This document shows positions 9,538 through 19,628 of a DNA stretch of 64,000 bases, piece by piece. The DNA is taken from assembly GCF_029945965.1 (NCBI RefSeq), contig NZ_JAQSDO010000003.1, forward strand, positions 1 to 64,000. The letters run 5' to 3'. The number at the start of each line of letters is the position of its first letter. Position 1 is the stretch's first letter. The notes under the pieces were generated by a model that was given only the letters and a program-made list of their open reading frames with translations, was not told where the DNA came from and did no database searches. This stretch comes from Thermomonas sp. (GTDB taxonomy: Bacteria; Pseudomonadota; Gammaproteobacteria; Xanthomonadales; Xanthomonadaceae). Made by a program: the position numbers and the translations under genes.

Positions 9538-9975
9538 ATGAAGCTCAATACACTCAAGCCCGCCGACGGCGCCCGTCAGGACGCACGCCGCGTCGGTCGC
9601 GGCATCGGTTCCGGCCTTGGCAAGACTTGCGGTCGCGGTCACAAGGGTTCGTTCGCACGTTCGGGCAAGGGCAAGATCAAGGCCGGTTTCGAAGGCGGCC
9701 AGATGCCTTTGTACAAGCGGTTGCCGAAGATCGGCTTCCATTCGAAGTCGTCCAATGACACTGCCGAAGTGTTGTTGTACCAGCTGGACAAGCTGCCGGC
9801 CGGTGACGTCGATTTCGCTGCCTTGCGCGCTGCAAAGCTCGTACCTCGCATTGCCAAGCGCGCCAAGATCGTGGTCAGGGGCGAAGTCACCAAGGCGTTC
9901 GCGCTGAAGGGCATCGCTGCCACCGCAGGTGCCAAGGCGGCCATCGAGGCTGCTGGCGGCAGCCTGGCGGAGTAA
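9538..9975 (+). CDS. rplO: 50S ribosomal protein L15
   Basis: 145 aa. L15 is an assembly protein of the 50S subunit. The glycine/arginine-rich N-terminal half ([21 protein letters not shown]) and the [15 protein letters not shown] motif are typical. It ends seven bases before secY. Confidence 0.98.
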   Translation: MKLNTLKPADGARQDARRVGRGIGSGLGKTCGRGHKGSFARSGKGKIKAGFEGGQMPLYKRLPKIGFHSKSSNDTAEVLLYQLDKLPAGDVDFAALRAAKLVPRIAKRAKIVVRGEVTKAFALKGIAATAGAKAAIEAAGGSLAE

Positions 9976-9982
9976 GACTGGC

Positions 9983-11335
9983 ATGTCGCGAAACGCTGCT
10001 GCATTGTCCGGCTTGGCCGGTGCGGGCAAGTTCACTGAACTGCGCTCGCGCCTGCTGTTCGTGCTGGGTGCGCTGATCATCTACCGGATCGGCTGTTTCA
10101 TTCCCGTGCCGGGCGTCAATCCGGCTGCGATGTTGCAGCTGATGGAGTCGCAGAAGGGCACCATTGTTGACATGTTCAACATGTTCTCCGGTGGCGCCCT
10201 GCATCGCTTCAGTATCCTCGCGCTGAACGTGGTGCCGTACATCTCCGCATCTATCGTGATGCAGTTGATGGTGCAGATCCTGCCCAGCCTGAAGGCGATG
10301 CAGAAGGAAGGCGAGTCCGGGCGTCGCAAGATCACCCAGTATTCGCGCGTTGGCGCAGTGTTCCTTGCAGTGTTCCAGGCTGCTGGTATCGCGATCGCAT
10401 TGCAGCACCAGGGCGCCAGCAATGGCATCCCTGTGGTCTACAACCCCGGCCCCGGCTTCGTGATGACCGCGGTGATTTCACTGACCGCCGGCACCATGTT
10501 CCTGATGTGGATGGGCGAGCAGATCACCGAGCGCGGCATCGGCAATGGCGTTTCGCTGATCATCTTCGCCGGCATTGTTGCCGGCTTGCCTGGCGCCGTG
10601 ATCAATACGTTGCAGCAGGCCAACAGCGGCGACATGCAGTGGATCACAGTGTTCTTCATCCTGGCCATCGTGATGTTGTTCACCTGGTTCGTGGTGTTCA
10701 TGGAAAGCGGACAGCGCCGGATCACGGTCAATTACGCCCGCCGCCAAGGTGGCCGCAGTGCGTACATGAACCAGAGCTCGTTCCTGCCGCTCAAGCTCAA
10801 CATGTCTGGCGTGATCCCGCCGATCTTCGCCTCGTCGATCATCATGTTTCCGGCCACGGCGTCCACCTGGTTCGGCCAGTCTGGCAGTACGGCTAACAAC
10901 TGGCTGCAGAAGGCCAGCCAGATGCTGAACCCTGGTGAGCCACTGCATATGGTTCTGTACGCGGGCCTGATTATTGGCTTCGCGTTCTTCTATACCGCGC
11001 TGGTGTTCAACTCGCAGGAAACCGCCGACAACCTGAAGAAGTCCGGTGCCCTGATCCCGGGGATCCGGCCAGGCAAGGCCACCGCCGACTATGTCGATGG
11101 CGTGCTGACCCGGTTGACCGCGGCGGGTGCGGTGTACCTGGTGCTGGTCTGCCTGTTGCCGGAAATCATGCGCACCAAGCTGCAGACTTCGTTCTACTTC
11201 GGCGGCACTTCGCTGCTGATCGTTGTGGTGGTAGTGATGGACTTCATCGCGCAGATCCAGGCGCATTTGATGTCGCACCAGTACGAGAGCCTGTTGAAGA
11301 AGGCCAATCTCAAAGGCGGCTCGCGAGGCCGCTGA
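9983..11335 (+). CDS. secY: Preprotein translocase subunit SecY
   Basis: 450 aa integral membrane protein, the channel of the SecYEG translocon, with about ten hydrophobic segments. Typical elements are [12 protein letters not shown] at the end of the first membrane segment, the cytoplasmic loop [14 protein letters not shown], and [19 protein letters not shown] near the C-terminus. ATG at 9983 ([13 protein letters not shown]) is preferred over upstream in-frame codons that overlap rplO. Last spc-operon gene. The rpmJ gene (L36) that follows secY in E. coli is not found. Confidence 0.97.
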   Translation: MSRNAAALSGLAGAGKFTELRSRLLFVLGALIIYRIGCFIPVPGVNPAAMLQLMESQKGTIVDMFNMFSGGALHRFSILALNVVPYISASIVMQLMVQILPSLKAMQKEGESGRRKITQYSRVGAVFLAVFQAAGIAIALQHQGASNGIPVVYNPGPGFVMTAVISLTAGTMFLMWMGEQITERGIGNGVSLIIFAGIVAGLPGAVINTLQQANSGDMQWITVFFILAIVMLFTWFVVFMESGQRRITVNYARRQGGRSAYMNQSSFLPLKLNMSGVIPPIFASSIIMFPATASTWFGQSGSTANNWLQKASQMLNPGEPLHMVLYAGLIIGFAFFYTALVFNSQETADNLKKSGALIPGIRPGKATADYVDGVLTRLTAAGAVYLVLVCLLPEIMRTKLQTSFYFGGTSLLIVVVVVMDFIAQIQAHLMSHQYESLLKKANLKGGSRGR

Positions 11336-11683
11336 AGCAAGGCGGGTCTTGACCCGCCGGAGAACAGAAACAACCGCTGCGCCGGGCATTGAGCCCCGGC
11401 ACGGCAACATGGGCGACCCGGGCGGCAGTCTCGCGCACGGGTGGTACCGAACCGATCCGCGCGCTTGAGTAGCGCGCGGGCAGGCCGCGAAAGTTTTTCC
11501 TAGGGAAAGCGATCAAGGTACTGCCAGTTCGGAGCCATCGCCGGAGCATGGGCACACTCCCCATGCCGGGCTTTCACGCTGTTATGGGTGGGGGCTTCCT
11601 GAAAACCCGAGACCACGCTATAATTTCATGTTCACTGCGCCGGATTGCCAAAAATCCGCTGCCTCGTTATCGGAGATCGCCTA
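11336..11683 (+). other. secY-rpsM spacer, 348 bases, no gene
   Basis: Contains the palindrome GGCGGGTCTTGACCCGCC (11341-11358), repeated in related form at 50118-50135, a further GCCGGG/CCCGGC hairpin near 11380, and the alpha-operon promoter. No reading frame resembling L36 (rpmJ) or IF-1 was found. Confidence 0.7.
11596..11624 (+). promoter_or_regulatory. Promoter of the alpha (rpsM-rpoA) operon
   Basis: A perfect -10, TATAAT (11619-11624), with a weak -35 TTCCTG (11596-11601) 17 bases upstream. The start would fall near 11631, about 50 bases before rpsM. In E. coli the alpha operon is mostly read from the spc promoter, so an own promoter here suggests more independent control. Confidence 0.6.
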
Positions 11684-12040
11684 ATGGCGCGTATTGCGGG
11701 TGTCAACCTGCCTGCCCAGAAACACGTCTGGGTTGGGCTGCAAAGCATCTACGGCATCGGCCGTACCCGTTCCAAGCAGGTGTGCGAATCAGCCGGCGTT
11801 AATTCGTCGACGAAGATCCGCGACCTGTCCGAGCCCGACGTCGAGCGCTTGCGCGCCGAAATCGGCAAGATTGTGGTGGAAGGTGACCTGCGCCGAGAAG
11901 TCGGCATGGCGATCAAGCGCTTGATGGACCTGGCCTGCTATCGCGGCCTGCGTCATCGTCGTGGCCTGCCACTGCGTGGCCAGCGTACCCGTACCAATGC
12001 ACGCACCCGCAAGGGTCCGCGCAAGGCCATCAGGAAGTAA
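11684..12040 (+). CDS. rpsM: 30S ribosomal protein S13
   Basis: 118 aa from ATG 11684 ([20 protein letters not shown]); a 13-codon longer frame upstream is not conserved. S13 lies in the 30S head and bridges to the 50S subunit. The C-terminal tail [20 protein letters not shown] is diagnostic. First gene of the alpha operon: rpsM-rpsK-rpsD-rpoA-rplQ. Confidence 0.98.
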   Translation: MARIAGVNLPAQKHVWVGLQSIYGIGRTRSKQVCESAGVNSSTKIRDLSEPDVERLRAEIGKIVVEGDLRREVGMAIKRLMDLACYRGLRHRRGLPLRGQRTRTNARTRKGPRKAIRK

Positions 12041-12050
12041 GGGATAAATC

Positions 12051-12443
12051 ATGGCCAAATCATCTACAGCTAAAACCAAGAAGAAGATCAAGCGCATCGT
12101 CACCGACGGCATTGCCCACGTGCACGCGTCCTTCAACAACACCATCATCACCATCACCGATCGTCAGGGCAATGCGCTGTCGTGGGCCACTTCGGGCGGC
12201 GCGGGTTTCCGCGGTTCGCGCAAGTCGACCCCGTTCGCCGCACAGGTCGCCGCCGAGAAGGCCGGCAAGGCTGCGCTCGATTACGGTGTGAAGTCGCTGG
12301 AAGTGCGCATCAAGGGTCCAGGCCCGGGGCGTGAGTCGGCCGTGCGTTCGTTGAACAACGTCGGCTACAAGATCATCAACATCATCGACGTGACGCCCAT
12401 CCCGCACAACGGATGCCGTCCGCCGAAGAAGCGTCGCGTCTGA
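12051..12443 (+). CDS. rpsK: 30S ribosomal protein S11
   Basis: 130 aa. S11 lines the platform of the 30S subunit near the mRNA exit. Motifs [18 protein letters not shown] and the C-terminal [16 protein letters not shown] are typical; the asparagine-glycine in PHNG can become isoaspartate in other species. Follows rpsM by ten bases. Confidence 0.98.
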   Translation: MAKSSTAKTKKKIKRIVTDGIAHVHASFNNTIITITDRQGNALSWATSGGAGFRGSRKSTPFAAQVAAEKAGKAALDYGVKSLEVRIKGPGPGRESAVRSLNNVGYKIINIIDVTPIPHNGCRPPKKRRV

Positions 12444-12462
12444 CGCCGGGGAGCATAAGAAA

Positions 12463-13092
12463 ATGGCTCGTTATACTGGTCCCACATGTAAGCTCGCCCG
12501 TCGCGAAGGCGCCGATCTCGGCCTCAAATCGCCGGCGCGCGCGCTCGATTCCAAGTGCAAGCTGGAGCAGAAGCCCGGTCAGCACGGTGCCAACGTGCGT
12601 CGCGGCAAGCTGTCCGACTACGCCACCCAGCTTCGCGAGAAGCAGAAGGTCAAGCGTATCTATGGCCTGCTTGAGCGTCAGTTCCGCAATTACTACAAGA
12701 AGGCCGCCACCAAAAAAGGCAACACCGGCGAGAACCTCCTGCAGATGCTGGAAACCCGCCTGGACAACGTTATCTACCGCATGGGTTTTGCAATCACCCG
12801 TCCGGCCGCTCGCCAGCTGGTCAGCCACCGCGGCGTGACCGTGAATGGCAAGTCGGTGAACCTGCCGTCGTTCGCGGTCAAGGCGGGCGACGCGATTGCC
12901 CTGTCCGAGCGCGCTGCAACCCAGATGCGGGTCAAGGAATCGATGACCGTTTCGCAGCAGATGGACCTCTCGCCGTCATGGGTCGAGGTCGATGCCGGCA
13001 AGTTCGCAGGTGTGTTCAAGGCCGTTCCGGATCGTGCAGACCTGCCCAGCGACATCAACGAAGCGTTGATTGTCGAGTTGTACTCGAAGTAA
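12463..13092 (+). CDS. rpsD: 30S ribosomal protein S4
   Basis: 209 aa. S4 is a primary 16S rRNA binding protein and, in E. coli, the translational repressor of the alpha operon. The S4 RNA-binding domain is visible around residues 98-160 ([14 protein letters not shown]... [16 protein letters not shown]). The zinc-type cysteine cluster is absent, as in other proteobacteria. Confidence 0.98.
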   Translation: MARYTGPTCKLARREGADLGLKSPARALDSKCKLEQKPGQHGANVRRGKLSDYATQLREKQKVKRIYGLLERQFRNYYKKAATKKGNTGENLLQMLETRLDNVIYRMGFAITRPAARQLVSHRGVTVNGKSVNLPSFAVKAGDAIALSERAATQMRVKESMTVSQQMDLSPSWVEVDAGKFAGVFKAVPDRADLPSDINEALIVELYSK

Positions 13093-13141
13093 GCCATTGC
13101 CACCGGCCTGCGCCACGCGCAGGCCACAGGAGACACCACGA

Positions 13142-14140
13142 ATGACGGTTACCGCCACCCAAGTGCTGCGTCCTCGCGGACCGCAGATCGAGCGTATCGC
13201 CGAGAACCGCGCCAAGGTCGTGATTGAGCCGCTGGAGCGCGGTTACGGTCATACCCTCGGCAACGCGTTGCGCCGCGTGCTGCTGTCCTCGATCCCCGGC
13301 TTCGCGATCACCGAAGTCGAGATCGACGGCGTGCTGCATGAGTACACCACGGTCGAAGGCCTGCAGGAGGACGTACTCGAAGTCCTGTTGAACCTGAAGG
13401 ACGTTGCCCTGCGCATGCACAGCGGCGACACCGACACCCTGGAGCTGAAGAAGCAGGGTCCGGGCATTGTCACTGCTGCCGACATCAAGACCAGCCACAA
13501 CGTCGAGGTGCTGAACCCCGACCACGTGATTGCCAGCTTGACCAAGGACGTTGCGCTGAACATGCGCCTGACCATCAGCCGCGGCTTCGGCTACCAGCCG
13601 GCTGCTGCGCGCCGTCGCCCGGACGAGGAGACGCGCACCATCGGTCGCCTGATGCTGGATGCCAGCTTCAGCCCGGTGCGTCGTGTCGCCTATTCGGTCG
13701 AATCCGCCCGCGTCGAACAGCGTACCGACCTCGACAAGCTGGTGCTTGACATCGAAACTAACGGCACCATCGACGCCGAGGAAGCCGTGCGCACCGCCGC
13801 CGACATCCTCAGCGACCAGCTGTCGGTGTTCGGCGACTTCACCCACCGTGATCGCGGTGCGGCCAAGCCAGTCGCCAGCGGTGTGGATCCGGTGCTGCTG
13901 CGCCCGATCGACGACCTGGAACTGACCGTGCGTTCGGCCAACTGCCTGAAGGCGGAAAGCATCTATTACATCGGCGATCTGATCCAGAAGACCGAAGTGG
14001 AGCTGCTGAAAACCCCGAACCTGGGCAAGAAGTCGCTCACCGAGATCAAGGAAGTGCTGGCCCAGCGTGGCCTGTCACTTGGCATGAAGCTCGAGAACTG
14101 GCCGCCGGCCGGCATCGCCTCGCACGGAATGATGGGGTAA
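13142..14140 (+). CDS. rpoA: RNA polymerase alpha subunit
   Basis: 332 aa. The N-terminal domain drives assembly of RNA polymerase ([20 protein letters not shown] motif near residue 40) and the C-terminal domain binds UP elements and activators (LRSxNxLK helix visible as [12 protein letters not shown], followed by [12 protein letters not shown]). ATG at 13142 ([13 protein letters not shown]) follows AGGAGA; longer in-frame extensions overlap rpsD. Confidence 0.98.
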   Translation: MTVTATQVLRPRGPQIERIAENRAKVVIEPLERGYGHTLGNALRRVLLSSIPGFAITEVEIDGVLHEYTTVEGLQEDVLEVLLNLKDVALRMHSGDTDTLELKKQGPGIVTAADIKTSHNVEVLNPDHVIASLTKDVALNMRLTISRGFGYQPAAARRRPDEETRTIGRLMLDASFSPVRRVAYSVESARVEQRTDLDKLVLDIETNGTIDAEEAVRTAADILSDQLSVFGDFTHRDRGAAKPVASGVDPVLLRPIDDLELTVRSANCLKAESIYYIGDLIQKTEVELLKTPNLGKKSLTEIKEVLAQRGLSLGMKLENWPPAGIASHGMMG

Positions 14141-14430
14141 GCAAGCGGCGTTTGCGCGGCATGCCGCGCGCCGCTTGCGAACGCCCGGCACGCTGCGCCG
14201 GGCAGGGCAAGCAAACGCGGCTAAGCCGCGGCCTTCGCCCTTGCTTTAGCTTCAAACAATGTACTTACAGCAACACGTAAACAGCCGACGGGTCAAAAGA
14301 CCCGCGGCAATTCTGGCCAGGATGGCCGGTTCGGACCAACCGCAGTCCACTTGCTCGAAACTAATGAGCACAACGCCGGGATGGCGACAGCGAACTTCAA
14401 TCGATCCAACATTCATCAGGAATCAATGCC
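14141..14430 (+). repeat. rpoA-rplQ spacer with stacked GC-rich palindromes
   Basis: 290 bases without a gene. GCAAGCGGCG (14141-14150) pairs with CGCCGCTTGC (14169-14178), with an inner GCGCGGC/GCCGCGC stem. A second stem, CGCCCGGC with GCCGGGC, follows near 14181-14202. These look like REP-type palindromes sitting at the rpoA 3' end. They may protect or separate the rplQ message. No promoter is evident. Confidence 0.5.
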
Positions 14431-14805
14431 ATGCGCCACCGGAAATCCGGCCGTAAATTCAGCCGCACCAGCGCACACCGCCACGCAATGTTTTCGAACA
14501 TGGCGGCTTCGCTGATCAAGAACGAACTGATCCGTACCACCCTGCCGAAAGCCAAGGAACTGCGTCGCGTTGCCGAGCCGCTGATCACCCTGGCCAAGGT
14601 TGATGGCGTGGCTAACCGCCGCCTGGCGTTCTCGCGCCTGCGCGACAAGGAAGCGGTGGGCACCTTGTTCACCATCCTTGGCCCGCGCTACGTCAGTCGC
14701 CCGGGTGGCTACCTGCGCATCCTCAAGTGCGGCTTCCGCGCCGGTGACAACGCGCCGATGGCGTACGTCGAGCTGGTCGATCGCCCGCAAGTGTCCGCCG
14801 AATAA
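14431..14805 (+). CDS. rplQ: 50S ribosomal protein L17
   Basis: 124 aa. L17 is an early-assembly 50S protein near the exit tunnel. Starts [20 protein letters not shown], the standard N-terminus, and has [18 protein letters not shown]. Distance from rpoA (290 nt) is unusually long; a terminator follows directly, closing the ribosomal block. Confidence 0.98.
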   Translation: MRHRKSGRKFSRTSAHRHAMFSNMAASLIKNELIRTTLPKAKELRRVAEPLITLAKVDGVANRRLAFSRLRDKEAVGTLFTILGPRYVSRPGGYLRILKCGFRAGDNAPMAYVELVDRPQVSAE

Positions 14806-14839
14806 TCCTGCGGTAACCGCATGCGACATCGCAATATCG

Positions 14840-14872
14840 AAAACCCCGGTACTTCCGGGGTTTTTGGTTTTT
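14840..14872 (+). terminator. Intrinsic terminator of the alpha operon
   Basis: CCCCGG (14844-14849) pairs with CCGGGG (14855-14860) around TACTT, flanked by A-rich and T-rich sides so the stem extends, and followed by TTTTTGGTTTTT. Classic Rho-independent terminator just after rplQ. Confidence 0.92.
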
Positions 14873-14918
14873 GAGCGCGGTAGACGATAATCGAACGATT
14901 GCCTAATCAGGAGCACTC

Positions 14919-15437
14919 ATGTCCCCGTTCCGTTGGTCGTTCCGCAGTCAGTTCCTGCTGGGTTTCGTGGCCTGTGCGGCATTGCTGGGGTACGCACTGT
15001 ACGTGCAGTTCCAGTTGCAGATCCAGCCGTGTCCGTTCTGCATTTTCCAGAGGATCGCATTCGCGGCGCTGGGCCTGGTGTTCCTGGTCGGTGGCCTGCA
15101 TTCACCGCGTGGTGCCGGTGCACGGCGGTGGTGGTCGTTACTGGCATTCATTGCTGCGGCGGTCGGGATGGGCTATGCGGGGCGACATTCGTGGGTGCAA
15201 CTCTATCCGCCGGAAATGCCCAACTGCGGACCTGGGCTGAACTTCATGGTGGAAAGCCAGAGCTGGCTGGGCGCCGCGCGCCAGGTACTTATGGCGAATG
15301 GTGATTGCAGCGCCATCGACTGGAAATTCCTCGGCCTGAGCATGCCGATGTGGTGTCTGCTGTGGTTCATCGGTCTGGCGCTCTGGGCGTTGTACGCCGG
15401 ATTCAAGCGCAGGCAGACCCATTTGTTCCGTCGGTAA
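14919..15437 (+). CDS. dsbB: Disulfide bond formation protein B
   Basis: 172 aa inner-membrane protein that re-oxidises periplasmic DsbA and passes electrons to quinone. Four hydrophobic segments are visible. The first periplasmic pair is CPFC (in IQPCPFCIFQR) and the second pair of cysteines lies in the later loop (NCGPG and NGDCSA). An AGGAG site precedes the ATG by eight bases. Stand-alone gene after the ribosomal terminator; no dsbA nearby. Confidence 0.95.
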   Translation: MSPFRWSFRSQFLLGFVACAALLGYALYVQFQLQIQPCPFCIFQRIAFAALGLVFLVGGLHSPRGAGARRWWSLLAFIAAAVGMGYAGRHSWVQLYPPEMPNCGPGLNFMVESQSWLGAARQVLMANGDCSAIDWKFLGLSMPMWCLLWFIGLALWALYAGFKRRQTHLFRR

Positions 15438-15497
15438 CGGTTGCGGTGGATGCGTGCGGACGCGATGATGCGACGCAACATCCCCCTGATTATCCCC

Positions 15498-16877
15498 ATG
15501 CCGAACGCGCCTGCCATCCTCACTCCCGACGCCGAAACCTGGGCGCCTGACAGCTGGCGCGCGCGGCCTGCGCTGCAACTTCCGACCTATCCGGATCCCG
15601 CAGCCCTTCAAGGTGTGCTGGAAGAACTACACGCGCTGCCGCCACTGGTGACGTCGTGGGAAATCCTCGCACTCAAGCAGCAACTGGCCGATGCACAGGA
15701 CGGCAAGCGCTTCCTGCTGCAAGGTGGTGACTGCGCGGAGACCTTCGCCGAGTGCAATTCACCGGTGATCTCCAATCGCCTGAAAGTGCTGCTGCAGATG
15801 AGCGTGGTGCTGGTACACGGGCTGAAGTTGCCGGTGGTTCGCGTCGGCCGCTTCGCAGGCCAGTACGCCAAGCCGCGTTCGGCGGACATGGAAACGATTG
15901 GCGATGTGACCTTGCCGAGCTATCGCGGCGACATGGTCAACGGACCAGCGTTCACCGCCGAGGCGCGAATCCCGGATCCGCGGCGCATGATCAAGGCGCA
16001 CGCACGTTCGGCGATGACCATGAACTTCGTGCGCTCGTTGATCGACGGCGGCTTCGCTGACCTGCACCACCCGGAGTATTGGGACTTGGGCTGGGTAGGA
16101 AAAGCCGAGTTGGCAGAGGAATACCAGCGCATGGTTGGCGCGATTGGCGATGCGGTGCGCTTCATGGAAACGCTGTCCGGCGCGCAATTGCACAACGTCA
16201 ATCGGGTCGATTTCTATACGTCGCACGAAGCGTTGCTGCTGCCGTACGAAGAAGCGCAGAGCCGGCAGGTGCCACGCCAGCACGGCTGGTTCAACCTCAG
16301 TACACACTACCCGTGGATCGGCATGCGCACCGCTGCGCTAGACGGTGCACACGTCGAATATTTCCGTGGTGTCCGCAATCCAATCGCGATCAAGATCGGG
16401 CCGTCAGTCAATCCGGACCAGCTGTTGCGGCTGATTGATGTGCTCAATCCCGATGACGAGCCCGGCCGCCTGGCTTTCATCCACCGGATGGGCGCTGTGC
16501 ATGTGGCCAACAAACTGCCGCCGTTGCTGGATGCGATCAAGCGCGATGGCCGCCGCGTCCTGTGGATCTGCGATCCGATGCACGGCAATACCGAAGCCAC
16601 CAGCAACGGCTACAAGACGCGTCGCTTCGACAATATCCGTGGCGAGCTTGAGCAGTCATTCGACCTGCATGCCGCTGCCGGAACGCGCCTGGGTGGCGTG
16701 CACCTGGAGCTGACCGGCGAGGACGTGACCGAATGCCTGGGCGGCGCGCGCGAATTGACCGAGCGCGACCTCGAACGCGCATATCGCTCCACCGTCGACC
16801 CGCGCCTGAACTATGAGCAGGCGCTGGAAATCGCGATGCTGATCGTGCGCAAACGCGGCCACATCGCCAGCGCATGA
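15498..16877 (+). CDS. 3-deoxy-7-phosphoheptulonate synthase, class II
   Basis: 459 aa. Catalyses condensation of phosphoenolpyruvate and erythrose 4-phosphate, the first step of the shikimate pathway. Class II (plant/mycobacterial type) motifs are clear: QGGDCAETF, RVGRFAGQYAKPRS and DPMHGNTEATSNGYKTR, with metal-binding Cys, His, Glu and Asp in expected places. The start is uncertain: 15498 gives MPNAPAILTPD; an in-frame ATG at 15441 would add 19 residues. No strong ribosome-binding site marks either. The stop overlaps the next gene (ATGA). Confidence 0.92.
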   Translation: MPNAPAILTPDAETWAPDSWRARPALQLPTYPDPAALQGVLEELHALPPLVTSWEILALKQQLADAQDGKRFLLQGGDCAETFAECNSPVISNRLKVLLQMSVVLVHGLKLPVVRVGRFAGQYAKPRSADMETIGDVTLPSYRGDMVNGPAFTAEARIPDPRRMIKAHARSAMTMNFVRSLIDGGFADLHHPEYWDLGWVGKAELAEEYQRMVGAIGDAVRFMETLSGAQLHNVNRVDFYTSHEALLLPYEEAQSRQVPRQHGWFNLSTHYPWIGMRTAALDGAHVEYFRGVRNPIAIKIGPSVNPDQLLRLIDVLNPDDEPGRLAFIHRMGAVHVANKLPPLLDAIKRDGRRVLWICDPMHGNTEATSNGYKTRRFDNIRGELEQSFDLHAAAGTRLGGVHLELTGEDVTECLGGARELTERDLERAYRSTVDPRLNYEQALEIAMLIVRKRGHIASA

Positions 16878-17881
16878 TCGGCGCCTTGCTGCGGACCAGC
16901 CTGACACTGGTGTTGCTCGCATGCGTCTGCACGGCGCAAGCGGGTACGAATCTGCAACTGCAGGAAAGTGGCGTCGATGTGCGTCTTCGTGGGATTTCAA
17001 CAGTCGATTCAAGCATCGCCTGGGCCAGTGGTCAGAAAGGCACGGTGCTGCGTACTGTCGATGGCGGCGCGCAGTGGCAGGCGGTGCATGTGGACGGCGC
17101 CGAGACACTGGATTTCCGCGACGTCGAGGCGTTCAGCGCCGAGGTCGCGGTGGTACTCAGCATCGGGCCAGGTGAAGCCTCGCGCGTGTACCGCACCGAA
17201 GATGGCGGCTGGTCGTGGACACTTGCGCTGCAAAACCAGGATCCGCGCGGTTTCTTCGACTGCATGGCATTCGAGGGCGAGCGTGGCTGGATGCTTGGCG
17301 ACCCGGTTGATGGGCGCTACCAGCTATTCGCCACCGACAACGGCGGTCGCGACTGGCGACAGCTGGCAAATGGCCCGCGAGCGGAAACGGACGAAGCGGC
17401 ATTCGCCGCCAGTGGCACCTGCATCGCGCGCCTGCATGGCGCATTGGCCGTTGCCAGTGGTGGCGCTAGGGCACGTGTTCACATTTTGCGCGATGGTCAG
17501 CAGGAATGGCAGACGGTCGACACCGGCATGGCACGGCGCAAGTCGGAAGCCGGCGTGTTCTCCGTCGCGCTGTTGGCCAAGGGCTGGTTTGCGGTTGGCG
17601 GTGACTATCGTGGCGAGTCCATGCCGGGCAATGCCGCCATCGGCACGGGCGAGACCGTCAAGCGGATCATCGCGCCACGTGGCTATCGCTCGGGTGCGGC
17701 TTGCGTGGGCGACACACTGCCATGCATTGCGGTCGGGCCGTCCGGCACCGACCTGTGGGACGGCAATCGCTGGCATGCGCTGGGCGATGTCGGATTCGAC
17801 GCCATCGACCTGCACGGCAATATTGGCTGGCTCAGTGGCGATGCGGGACGGATCGCCCGCATCGTCATCGACGATGACTGA
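16874..17881 (+). CDS. Exported Ycf48-like beta-propeller protein
   Basis: 335 aa with a Sec signal peptide (about residues 1-23, cut near AQAG). Repeats of the BNR/Ycf48 type are visible (GTVLRTVDGGAQWQ, SRVYRTEDGGWSWT, FATDNGGRDWR), predicting a seven-bladed propeller. Ycf48/HCF136 assists photosystem II assembly in phototrophs; in heterotrophs the role is unknown, often annotated oxidoreductase or photosystem-like. Its start overlaps the DAHP synthase stop, so the two are co-transcribed, but no functional link is clear. It ends directly against the convergent amidase gene. Confidence 0.75.
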   Translation: MIGALLRTSLTLVLLACVCTAQAGTNLQLQESGVDVRLRGISTVDSSIAWASGQKGTVLRTVDGGAQWQAVHVDGAETLDFRDVEAFSAEVAVVLSIGPGEASRVYRTEDGGWSWTLALQNQDPRGFFDCMAFEGERGWMLGDPVDGRYQLFATDNGGRDWRQLANGPRAETDEAAFAASGTCIARLHGALAVASGGARARVHILRDGQQEWQTVDTGMARRKSEAGVFSVALLAKGWFAVGGDYRGESMPGNAAIGTGETVKRIIAPRGYRSGAACVGDTLPCIAVGPSGTDLWDGNRWHALGDVGFDAIDLHGNIGWLSGDAGRIARIVIDDD

Positions 17882-19513
17882 TTACTTCTTCGGTTCGAAA
17901 CTGACCGTCGGCAGGAAGTGCGGCGCCTTGCGCGCCTTGGTCGCCTGCTCGAACGCATAGCCCAGCTCCACAAGTCGCGCTTCGCTCCAGGCTGGGCCCA
18001 TGAAGGTGATGCCCAATGGCAGGCCGTGGCTATCCCCCATCGGGATCGTGATACTGGGCGTACGTGCAACCGCAGCGGCGCCATAGCCGCTACCGGTGGA
18101 ATGGTCGGCATTGATAAGGTCAGTTGGCCACGCAGGCGACATCGACGGTGCCACCAGCGCGTCGAGGTTCTGCTTCTTGAGCGCGGCCATGATCCCGTCA
18201 GGGCCTGCCAGCTTGCGTGCCTTGTCACGCGCAGCGATGTAGGCGGCATCGGTCAACGGGCCCTTGGCATTTGCCTGTTCGAAGATCTCCTGACCGAAGT
18301 AGGGCATTTCGGTAGCGGCATTGGCCTTGTTGAATTCGATCAGGCCGGTAAGGGTCTTGATCGGTGCATCGCTGGCAACGAGATAGGCCTCGAGGTCGGC
18401 CTTGAACTCGTACAGCAGGACCTGGTATTCGGCGTCATCCCACTTGCCTGCGGTCGGAATCTCCGCATCGACAACGGTGGCGCCAGCGGCCTTGAGCGCG
18501 GCAATAGCGCGTTCCATCGAAGCGTCCACGTCGGGCTGGTAGCCCATCAGCTTGCGCACCACGCCGATCCGCGCGCCCTTGAGCGCATCCGCTTTGAGAT
18601 GAGTCGTGTAGTCGATGGCGTCGGGCGTCGTGCGTTCCGCCGAAGCGGCATCATTCGGGTCGGCTGCGGCAATCACGGTCAGCAGCGCCGCGGCATCGGC
18701 GACGTTGCGGGCCATCGGTCCGGCGGTGTCCTGGGAATGCGAAATCGGGATGATCCCGCTACGGCTGACCAGGCCCACGGTCGGCTTGATCCCGACCAGG
18801 CCCGCGACCGCAGATGGGCAGATGATGCTGCCGTCGGTTTCGGTGCCGATGCCGACGCTAGCCAGGTTGGCGGCGATCGCGGTACCGGTGCCGGCGCTTG
18901 AACCGCAGGGGTTGCGATCCAGCGCATAAGGGCTCTTGGTTTGCCCGCCGCGACCGCTCCAGCCAGAAGTTGAACGGGTTGAACGGAAATTGGCCCATTC
19001 ACTGAGGTTGGTCTTGCCCAGAATCACTGCGCCGGCTTCGCGCAGGCGCTGGACCAGGAAGGCATCGGTCTTCGGATGATGATTGGCGAGCGCCAGCGAA
19101 CCCGCCGAGTTCACCATCGGCATTGCATCGATATTATCCTTGAGCAGCACCGGAATGCCGTGCAGCGGTCCGCGCAATTTACCGGCCTTGCGCTCGGCAT
19201 CCAGCGCGTCGGCATCCTTCAATGCATCGGGATTGGTTTCGATCACAGCGTTGAGCATCGGCCCGGCATCGTCGATCGCCGCGATGCGATCCAGATAGGC
19301 TTGGGTGAGCGCGCGGCTGCTCAGCGAGCCATCCGCCATCTTCGCCTGCAGCGAGGCGACGTCGGCTTCTTCGAACGCGAAAGCCGGAGCTGCCGCGGTT
19401 GATGCGGGCTTTGATGCAGCATCCTGCGACGGCGCTTGCTGTGACGGAGACTGCGAAGTGGCTTGGCAGCCAGCGAGCAGCAGCAACGAAATGGTGAGCG
19501 ACAGGCGATGCAT
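17882..19513 (-). CDS. Amidase-signature lipoprotein
   Basis: 543 aa from the ATG at 19513 (MHRLSLTISLLLLAGCQAT), which gives a lipoprotein signal with lipobox LLAGC; a longer frame would bury this. The mature part is an amidase-signature enzyme with the Ser-cisSer-Lys triad: Lys in VLLKDNID, Ser pair in the CGSSAGTGTA and ETDGSIICPSA segments. Such enzymes hydrolyse amides; the substrate cannot be told. A Pro/Ala/Ser-rich linker of about 30 residues follows the lipid cysteine. The two convergent genes have no base between their stops. Confidence 0.9.
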   Translation of the reverse strand: MHRLSLTISLLLLAGCQATSQSPSQQAPSQDAASKPASTAAAPAFAFEEADVASLQAKMADGSLSSRALTQAYLDRIAAIDDAGPMLNAVIETNPDALKDADALDAERKAGKLRGPLHGIPVLLKDNIDAMPMVNSAGSLALANHHPKTDAFLVQRLREAGAVILGKTNLSEWANFRSTRSTSGWSGRGGQTKSPYALDRNPCGSSAGTGTAIAANLASVGIGTETDGSIICPSAVAGLVGIKPTVGLVSRSGIIPISHSQDTAGPMARNVADAAALLTVIAAADPNDAASAERTTPDAIDYTTHLKADALKGARIGVVRKLMGYQPDVDASMERAIAALKAAGATVVDAEIPTAGKWDDAEYQVLLYEFKADLEAYLVASDAPIKTLTGLIEFNKANAATEMPYFGQEIFEQANAKGPLTDAAYIAARDKARKLAGPDGIMAALKKQNLDALVAPSMSPAWPTDLINADHSTGSGYGAAAVARTPSITIPMGDSHGLPLGITFMGPAWSEARLVELGYAFEQATKARKAPHFLPTVSFEPKK

Positions 19514-19628
19514 GGGCGCGAACTCCTTGAGGAATCCGCCAAGCATCGCCGCTACCGTTGGCAAGGGCAACTCGGCGACATCGATCAAGTCGCGCCAACT
19601 CAGTCCGAGTCGGCGTGGTTGCGTCAGT

